Origin: Kingdonia uniflora
Lineage: Eukaryota; Streptophyta; Magnoliopsida; Ranunculales; Circaeasteraceae
Direction of reading: 5' to 3'
NCBI GenBank assembly: GCA_014058105.1
Contig: JACGCM010001655.1
Span: 3,162,001-3,226,000 of the forward strand
DNA length: 64,000 bases
The notes under the pieces: model-generated
Seen by the model: only the letters and a program-made list of their open reading frames with translations
Database searches by the model: none
What the model was told of the DNA's origin: nothing
Position numbers and translations under genes: made by a program
Shown here: piece after piece, positions 56,816 through 64,000 of the stretch
Position numbering within the stretch: position 1 is the first letter of the stretch
Layout of the letters: every line of letters starts with the position of its first letter

Positions 56816-58410
56816 CATGCGGGTAGGGATTAGGTCATTATTTTCATTCTCAGCTACAGTAATCCCTGATTTCTTAGGTATATCCTGAACGGGACTGACC
56901 CACAAACTATTCGAAATGGGGTAAATGATACCCGAGTCTAAAAGTTTGAGAACTTCTTTCTTCACTACCTCCATCATGGTGGGATTCAACCGTCGCTGCA
57001 TCTCGCGAGAATTTTTAGCACCTTCCTTGAAATTAATACGATGCATGCAAACGGCTGGGCTAATCCCGTTCAAGTCTGCTATAGACCATCCTAGGGCTGA
57101 TTTGTGTCTTCCAAGAGCACCCATCAATCTACTTTCCTGGTCAACATTTAGGTTGGAAACTATGATCACAGGCAGAGTATTAAAATCACCTAAGAAAGTA
57201 TACTTCAAAGTCTTAGGTAATGGCTTGAGGTCAAACTTGGGTGCATTAATAATGGATGGAATAGGCAAAGTAGTGAACGGTTCCAGAGGTTCAACATGAG
57301 GTCTCCATTTGGACTTGTCAAAAATAGGTGTTGAGTCGAGTAGAGTATTAAGCTCTTCAACAATCGGATTTTCATCAAAGTCTTTCCCAAAGTTTACAAG
57401 ACATGATTCTAAGGGGTCCTCTGAAAATGATTTAGGGAACGAGTTATAAACTAGGGAGTCAATCATATTCAGCTCTGCCATGTCATCAGAATAAGGGACT
57501 TGAGTATTATTGTTAAAAACATTGAGCTTGATCTTCATGTCTCCCATTAATAGTTGTAAGACCCCATTAAAACAATTAATAATGGCATGAGCAGTCGCAA
57601 GGAAAGGGAGACCCAATATGACAGGAATCTCACAGCTAGGATTCTTTACATCTTCAGTGTCCAAAACAACAAAGTTCACAGGAAAAATAAGAGTATCAAC
57701 CTTGATAAAAATATCCTCAAGGATACCACGTGGGTATCATATTGACCTGTCAGCCAATTGAAGTGTCATTCGGGTAGGTTTGAGTTCTCCAAGTCCTAAT
57801 TCTTGATAGACCGAGTAAGGTAACACATTCACACTAGCCCCTAAGTCAAGTAACGCCCTATCCACTTTGTGATCTCTAATTTTACAAGGGATGGTTGGGC
57901 TTCCAGGATCTCGAAGCTTAGGAGGGGTTAATGTCTCAGTCAAGAAGACATTCTTGTGCACATTGATTTTCCTTTTCCTAGTACACGCATCCTTAAGGAA
58001 TTTGGCATATGCAGGGATAAGCCTGATGGCATCGAGTACTAGAATATTTATATGAACTTGCTTAAATTTATCCAATATCTCGTTAAATTGAATCCCTTTA
58101 TTAGCCGAAAGAAGGCATTGTGGATAAGGCACCTTTGGCTCAAAATGTGCCTTTGGTAGGGAAATAGATGAGGTAGGCAACTCCTTAGATTTATTAGAAA
58201 GTTCAATCCTACCGACCTCATCGTCAATAGAAACGGGTGTTGGTTCAACCCTAGGACTTTCAACTTGGTTATCAATTTGTCTACCACTTCGAAGTGTTGT
58301 AATGGCATGAGCCTATTTTGGGATTGAGCTAGAATCAAACCCCGGTGGTCCTTTTGGATTAGATACAGGTTGGCTAGGCAGAGTACCTGGTGGTCTCTCA
58401 TGCAATGCAT
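56804..58410 (-). pseudogene. Protease and linker of element D
   Basis: The 58180-57737 frame includes VDRALLDLGASVNVLPYSVY, the DLGAS form of the retropepsin active site usual in Athila elements, and ends with TRMTLQLADRSI and a TGA. The next frame (57679-56804) holds FVVLDTEDVKNPSCEIPVIL, GLPFLATAHAIINCFNGVLQ and the RT lead-in RRLNPTMMEVVKKEVLKLLD, SGIIYPISNSLWVSPVQDIP. The protease processes the polyprotein. The two frames are separated only by single nonsense codons and short gaps. Confidence 0.85.
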
Positions 58411-58465
58411 TTGCCAATTGTCCTATCTGAGTCTCGAGATTAGAGATAGATTGGGACGTATAATT

Positions 58466-59899
58466 TTAATTCACCAAAGTCTGTTGTTGAAATTGTATCA
58501 TTTTTTGCTGAAATTGCAACGCTTGCTTTTGGCTTTCCATTGATTGTTGCATGAAGAGAGCAAGGGTATCTTCCAAAGATGGTTTGGGTAGAGCGGCTGG
58601 GAACTGTTTGGATGACTGAAAGGATTGCGAAGATGCCTGAGGATAAGATTGAGAAAGGGGATTCCTAGGCAAATTATGACCTGAGGTTTGTGGCTCTCTA
58701 AAACCTGAACTGGGTTGGTTGTTCTTCCACGAATAATTTGGGTGGTTCTGCCAAGTTGGCTTGTAGGGGTCAAAGGGTCTCTTATAGGTATTATTCAACG
58801 CATTCACTTTCTCTTGATTGTCATTCATATTATTGAGCATGGGGTACATTTGAGTCACATGGGTTACATCATAACAAACGGTGCAACCCTGTTGCTGAAC
58901 CTGGTTCACACTACCCTTAGATTAATTTGTAGCCATAGCCTCAATTTTTCGGGCAAGAGTATCTAATTGGTCTTTGATGGCCGTTCCCTCACTCACTTCG
59001 TATAAACCACTTTTCTTGGCTGTATGAATATTTCTATGTGGATGAAAATCCCACTGCAGAGAGTTCTCAGCCAATGTCTCAAACTCCTCATAAGCTCTAT
59101 AAGGCTCAAGGTCCTTAAATTTGCCACTGTGCATGGATTCTATCCTATAACGATTCTCATAAGCTTTTCCACAATAGAAGATCTGGGCTAGATGTTGATT
59201 CTCAAAACCATGATGGGGACATTGTGAAAGAAGATCTTTTTATCTCTCCCATGCCTCGTAAAATGTTTCACTCTCATTTTGAACAAATTCAACAACTGTA
59301 TTTCTAAGAGCGAGGGTTTTCCTCATAAAAAACTATTTGGTTTTGAACTTGGTCTTCATTTGATCCCATGAATTGATAGATGCTGGTGCCAATGAATCAA
59401 GCTAATGACTTGCCTTGTCTTTTAGCGAGAATGGGAATAAACGAAGGAGAACAGAATCCTCAGTGAAATGTTGGCATTTGGAGAGCGCACAAATTTTCTT
59501 AAACTTGTAGACGTGCTTATAAGGGCTCTCAGAATCATGCCCACGAAATGTCGGTAACATTTGGATCACACTAGGCTTGATTTCATAATAATTTGTCGTG
59601 ATAAATGGTAACACAATACATGAAGGCATATCACTCACCACTGGGGTCCAATAGTCCCTAAGAGATTTGGTGGCAGCCATGATTGAGGGTTTGACTTCTA
59701 GCTCGACAATAAGTTTAATTGGATAAACTCTAGATAAATTATCCTCCTCCGAAATTGGGGATCCTAAGTTCTCTATGGTATTGACTGGACGAGGTAGCCG
59801 CCCTCTCCGCTTAGGCTGAGGTGGGGGGCCGTAAATGGGCAAAGGTTCCGGTAAGCTTCCAAAACGTTTTCCTTCACGTGTCCAATTGATCATGCACAA
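58466..59899 (-). pseudogene. gag of element D (three blocks, broken)
   Basis: Block 1 (59899-59402): RGRLPRPVNTIENLGSPISE, SCIVLPFITTNYYEIKPSVI, QMLPTFRGHDSESPYKHVYK, LLRLFPFSLKDKASH, the capsid motif of Athila gags. Block 2 (59134-58922): LEPYRAYEEFETLAENSLQW. Block 3 (58909-58466): CTVCYDVTHVTQMYP is a zinc-knuckle remnant whose last cysteine is tyrosine, followed by a Gln/Ser/Pro-rich tail (MQQSMESQKQALQFQQKM). Stops and a shift between blocks break the frame. It packages the element RNA. Confidence 0.88.
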
Positions 59900-61345
59900 C
59901 TAATAATCAATAAAATTCAGCTCCCGGTACAGTAAATAATCAATCAAACCTAGATTCAAGCACATCAACATTTTTTTAAAAGTAATAATTAGGTCTCCCC
60001 TATATTCTTCTATGTTCAAAATGGGTACGATGGCAAAAGGCTTTGGTTCCTATACTTCCCTGCGTCACTATGTAAATACCAGCTTAAAGTAGATGTTCAG
60101 TCCTCACGCCTGAGCGAGTCGCCTTATCGTACGTCAGTACTCGGAACGGTGACGTCGCAAACCTAAAATTTGTATTTTACGGCGCTAGGCTTGGGCCGTA
60201 TCCTACGAACCCGTGTTTGCTCCCCGGTCCAGTATACCTATCCGTTAGGTGATGAAATCCCGCGGGAATCTTGCTACTCTTTTTTATTAACAGTTATTTT
60301 GAGGTCTGGAACGTTCAATTTTTGTGTGATACAAATTTATTCGTATCCCTAATGGGTGGTCCCACTTGTTGGAGAGCTTTTTGGGTGATGAAATCCCGCA
60401 AATCTCTAGCAGTTTTGACATTTACTAATGTTGGAATAAAAACGAATATTAAACACAGCAATAGGTCAATCAAACCACAACATTTTTTTTATTAGAGCAG
60501 CGTGTATTTGCATAATCCACATGACTTTATGATCCTAGTGCCGGGGCGGCGCGGATATATACCCCTTCTAGATGTCAAGTTTTGGGAAGTACCAACCTAC
60601 GAGAAGTGTTTCCCGGTGTAGATGTTGCCGCCCCATCACTTAAGGGGCGAAAGAAGGATGAATTTGATGATGCTTTTAGTTTTGCGTATTATTTGTCTCG
60701 TTTCCAACTTTGTGACTATCCTGCAAAACAAGAGAAAAATGATTAGTGAACTTGCGGCAATAATATTAATTCAATTTCCAAGTTTATTGTAGTCTATGAT
60801 GTCCTGATTTTCAAATGTGCATATCCTTCAACTCAGTTAAGAGAGAATATTCAATAATATCAATTTGGAAAGATCATTCAGAAAGGAAAAAGCTTCAAGA
60901 AGGAAGTTTTCTATAATTTAGCTTCCCTAATGCTCAAAAAAGATGATGAATGTACAGCGGCGTCCTTAAGGGAGATTATTTTTGTACTATTTTTTCAAAA
61001 CGCTGTAACTCATAAGCGACAAGACAGGAAAGTATGATCTATAGCAATTCGGAAAGGGTTTTGAATTATCTAAAAATTTTGTAGCAACTGTTTTCCCCAA
61101 CTATGTAGTGTAAAATATCAAAAATGGTGAAACATTCAGGGACAGATTTCACAGCTACTGTAGCGCAAAAAACTCGAAACAATTTTTTTTATTTTTTTTA
61201 AAACTAAACTAGAGAAACGATAATAATAGAAACACTATATGCTATTACCGGTTACTATAATACAACTAACTATAAAAAAAATAAAAATAACATAAATAAA
61301 GGAAAAATTGGCTTAAAATGGCATATCAATAAAACGCACTTTAGT
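59900..61345 (-). other. 5' leader of element D
   Basis: Untranslated DNA between primer site and gag, shared with C (19741-21175). Short + frames (60170-60495) are spurious; a related + frame occurs in C only because the DNA is homologous. Confidence 0.75.
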
Positions 61346-61366
61346 CCCTGGCAACGGCGCCAAAAA
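61346..61366 (-). promoter_or_regulatory. Primer-binding site of element D
   Basis: On the minus strand ttttggcgccgttgccaggg follows the LTR. This is the common primer site of Athila-type plant elements and is well preserved here. Confidence 0.88.
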
Positions 61367-61368
61367 CT

Positions 61369-62474
61369 TGATCGATTATAAACTGACGTCTAAAAAGACC
61401 CGCAAGCGCACGGTGTACCATTAAGTACAAGGGTAAGCGGGGTTGTATCCCAAGAGACTTGTGGTGCGAATTATATTTCGATCTGCTAGTTTTATCGAAT
61501 AACAACGAGTTTGCGTAGGTTTGAAATAAAAAGAAGAAGGAAATAAATTACAAGGTAAATTTGAGTGAAAACCAAGACATCGATTCCACTCCACCCTTTA
61601 AAACCCTTAGATAGCATAAATAATTAAAATAAATTACGAGTTCCCATATCGCATATCCTTGGTTGGGCATATGCAATACATCAAAAAATACAAGAGATTT
61701 AGCAATCGGGAACTACCCATAAACCAACTTACTCAACCATGGTCCGGTTGATAAGTATGGATTATGTTATCACCTCCATGATCCTAGCCTATCTTGTTAT
61801 GGTCCAACAAGATGGTTACATAGATTCATTATTTATCCTAATCCTAGCTATGGTCAAGCATAAGACAATAAAATACAAATATGCAAAATTTCGGGTTAAA
61901 GAGAAGGTAATTGTTCTAACTAAGCTATACAATCTACACTAAGGCTACATTGGGTGAAGCTTCCTCTAGCCTTGGCTAAGAAGATTAGCTACTCTTCCCT
62001 TTGATCATTGTCATACTACTATTACTACGATAAAATTAAAAGACAAGAACAAGAGAAAAAATAAGCTTTATTGCTATGAACTTTTATTTACACTCTCTAA
62101 GATGATCCCCATGGGTAGGATTCCTCTCCTATTTATAGAGTATAGGAAAGGTTACTAAAAATCACCATTAATATAAAATCTCTTAAACAATGCCTAAAAT
62201 CATGCATTACAACTCATGAGAATAATATATATATCTAATTCTCTTCAATGGGCTTCAATGCATGGGCCTTTGGTTGACAACTTCATATGAGAATCATTAT
62301 TGGAGTGCATCACCCTTGTTCTTCGTTAAAAACTGGGAAATTGTACGACTTATTTATCATGTGACCGATTTCTTTAAATACAAACAACAACACTATTAGT
62401 GTCACATTTATTTAATAAATGACTAGGTAGATATAAATTTAGGAGTTGTACACGTAAATATTACTTGTCTATTT
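61369..62474 (-). repeat. 5' LTR of element D (right copy, 1106 bp)
   Basis: It begins TGATCGATTATAAACTG; the outer end reads gtctattt instead of gtctatca, so the last bases have changed. It is followed by target duplication gaagg. A TATA box (minus, ctataaataggag) lies near 62128-62139. Confidence 0.92.
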
Positions 62475-62498
62475 GAAGGCTGCGAGTAGGCTACTACA
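62475..62498 (-). repeat. 3' LTR of B2, terminal part beyond element D
   Basis: gaaggctgcgagtaggctactaca is 24 bp long and is the complement of the B1 LTR start (tgtagtagcctactcacagc plus the next bases). The first five bases are the right copy of D's target duplication. Confidence 0.88.
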
Positions 62499-62616
62499 TT
62501 TGCCAAGGTCTTGAAAATGGTTGCAGAGACCTTTACTGAGAAAACTGTTTGGCATTGGAAGTTGAACGGTTTGACTGTTGGTTTATGAGGAGGTAATTAA
62601 AGAGGGTAATAAAAAA

Positions 62617-62727
62617 ATGTTGGTGGGGGTTTTTTTAGATGATAGGTCCGTTTTGCGGCCACCATTTTTTTTTTGCTGGAATAAATTTGTTGAAGAGATG
62701 GTGGAGCAGGGGGATTCTACTGCTTAA
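62617..62727 (+). pseudogene. Antisense-gene first-exon remnant of B2
   Basis: The open frame MLVGVFLDDRSVLRPPFFFC, WNKFVEEMVEQGDSTA ends at 62727. Its end resembles the end of B1 copy 1b (FDEEMVDQEDVV), and its distance from the LTR and strand relative to the element are the same. The N-terminal part is missing or diverged. A 21-bp array begins about 50 bp downstream, inside what would be the antisense gene. Confidence 0.45.
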
Positions 62728-62769
62728 GCTAGGAGCGAGGAGAAGTCTAAACTTGGTGAAGTGAAAAGT

Positions 62770-63780
62770 GTGATCTGTCAAAGTCGAAGTTTGATCTGTC
62801 AAAATAGAAGTCTGATCTGTTAAGGTAGAAGTCTATTCTATCAAAGTAGAAGTCTGATCTGTTGAAGTAGAAGTTTGATCTGTCAAAGTTGAAATCTGAT
62901 CTGTTGAAGTTGAAGTCTGATCTGTTAAAGTAGAAGTCTGATCTGTTGAAGAGAAAGCCAGATCTATCGAAGTTGAAGTCTGATCTGTTGAAGTAGAAGT
63001 CTGATCTTTCAATGTAGAAGTCTGATATGTTGAAGTAGAAGTCTGATTTATTGAAGTAGAAGTCTGATCTATTGAAGTAGAAATCTGAACTTTGGCGAAG
63101 TGAAAAGCATGATCTGTCGAAGTCGAAGTCTAAACTATAGAAGTCAAAGTTTGAACTTGGTAAAGTGATAAGTATGATCTGTCAAAGTGGAAGTCTGAAC
63201 TGCTGTAGTAAAAGTCTGATCTATTGAGGTAGAAGTCTGATCTGCTAAAGTAGAAGTCAGATCTGCTAAGGTAGAAGTCTGATCTATTAAAGTAGAAGTC
63301 TGATCTGTTAAAGTAGAAGTCAAATCTGTTAAAATAAAAGTCTGAACTGTTAAAGTAGAAGTCTAAACTATTGATGTAAAAGGCTGATCTGTTAAAGTAG
63401 AAGGTTGATATGTTGAAGTTGAAGTCTGATCTGCCGATGTAGAAGCCTGATCTGTTAAAGTAGAAGTCTAATTTGTTGAAGTAGAAGTTTGAACTTGGTG
63501 AAGTGAAAAGTGTGATCTGCAGAGGTAGAAGTCTGATCGTTCAAAGTAGAAGTCTAATCTGTTGAAGTAGAAGTTTAAACTTGGTGAAGTGAAAAGTTTG
63601 ATCTGTCGAAGTCAAAGTCTAAACTGTCGAAGTAGAAGTCTGAACTGTTGAAGTAGAAGTCTGATCTGTCAAAGTAGAAGTCTGATCTTTTGAGGTAGAA
63701 GTTTGAACTTGGTAAAGAGAAAAGTGTGATCTGTCGAAGCTGTCGAAGTCTGAGGTATCGATATAGAAGTTTAAACTTAA
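62770..63780. repeat. 21-bp tandem array (unit gaagtagaagtctgatctgtt)
   Basis: About 45 units of 21 bp with single-base variants, broken by a recurring ttgaacttggtgaagtgaaaag-type segment at about 63090, 63150, 63490, 63575 and 63705 (a higher-order pattern). On the minus strand the repeat reads as (T/D)QTSTS-type heptapeptides (63828-63619), which is not a gene. It starts right after the B2 antisense first exon, whose own tail (aagtctaaacttggtgaagt) resembles the repeat and may be its source. Confidence 0.92.
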
Positions 63781-64000
63781 AAAAGTATGATTTAATGTTA
63801 GGATTTGACTGGACAGCTTCATGAGCATTAGAAGGTTCGATTGGCTTTGATTTGTTGTGCTAAAACTGATCTTGGAATTGTGTTCTTTGAAATTAATTTG
63901 TATTGACTTGTTTGTGCTTGATACTTGATGTATGCTCTGAACAAAATTGGAATTGAATTGATTTGTGTTAAAACTGCTTCTCTGATATATGATGCTGTGG
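63781..64000. other. End of window, interior of B2
   Basis: AT-rich DNA with words such as ttgatttgtt and ggaattgaattgattt; no frame. Probably non-coding interior of B2. Confidence 0.4.

Larger units (their letters stand above)
51837..62474 (-). mobile_element. Element D: Athila-type Ty3/gypsy retrotransposon nested in the B2 LTR
   Basis: LTRs at 51837-52946 and 61369-62474 and target duplication gaagg (51832-51836, 62475-62479). It has a primer site next to the right LTR and a polypurine tract next to the left. On the minus strand: gag (59899-58466), protease (58410-56804), RT and RNase H (56800-55656), integrase (55640-54339), then 1.4 kb of 3' UTR. The DLGAS protease motif and RT/integrase wording fit the Athila clade. 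No env-like ORF is present between integrase and LTR. Several nonsense codons and shifts, but all domains are present. LTRs differ at about one base in 12 by eye over the first 300 bases. Confidence 0.93.
51044..64000 (-). mobile_element. Element B2: second B-family (Tat-like) retrotransposon, 3' end, with nested element D
   Basis: Its 3' LTR (51044-51836 plus 62475-62498) is the inverted relative of the B1 LTR and is split by element D. Inside, the first 120 bp after the LTR match B1's sequence before its 3' LTR. Then comes a first-exon remnant of the antisense gene (62617-62727, +) and a 21-bp array. gag-pol would lie right of the window. Confidence 0.8.

Noticed and set aside
62770..63780. 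CRISPR-like array
   Set aside because: The units are directly tandem with no unique spacers, and the sequence is plant nuclear DNA.
63619..63828. Minus-strand ORF with QTSTST repeats
   Set aside because: By-product of the 21-bp array; no start context and no conservation.

Overview
This is gene-poor, AT-rich nuclear DNA of a flowering plant, almost certainly a dicot repeat-rich chromosome region. It is built from LTR retrotransposons nested in one another, plus one decayed Ulp1-protease transposon gene and a stretch of unidentified host sequence. No intact host gene, tRNA, rRNA or CRISPR array was recognised. Nearly every coding segment carries stops or frameshifts, so most coding entries are pseudogenes. 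The species cannot be told from the sequence alone.

Layout. (1) 1-7796 is the 3' half of a Tat-like Ty3/gypsy element on + (B1): tandem repeats, then a reading frame on the OPPOSITE strand, then a polypurine tract and the 3' LTR. It lies in the 3' end of a Ty1/copia element (7797-8827). (2) 8828-12257 and 34806-41150 are the two flanks of one host stretch. It was split by Tat element A (minus strand, 12258-34805; both LTRs, primer site, gag, protease, RT, two RNases H, integrase, a 162-bp tandem array and a plus-strand antisense gene). Element C, an Athila-related element without pol, is inserted in A at 15419-22436 with a perfect 5-bp target duplication. (3) 41400-51043 holds tandemly duplicated non-coding DNA, a decayed gene with DUF1985-like and Ulp1/C48 segments, 21-bp tandem arrays, and a fragment (E) carrying two antisense-gene first exons. 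(4) 51044-64000 is the 3' end of a second B-family element on the minus strand (B2). Its 3' LTR was split by an Athila-type gypsy element D (51837-62474), again with a 5-bp target duplication. B2 continues into another 21-bp tandem array at the window's right edge.

The most interesting recurring theme is the antisense gene of the Tat-like elements. It runs from near the 3' LTR back toward pol on the strand opposite gag-pol. Its exons are collinear in A and B1, its first exon occurs twice in A, B1 and fragment E, and it is bordered or invaded by young tandem arrays. Antisense ORFs and 3'-UTR satellites are known in the Tat lineage; the duplicated first exon and the in-gene 21-bp expansion may not have been described. 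All alignments are by eye.
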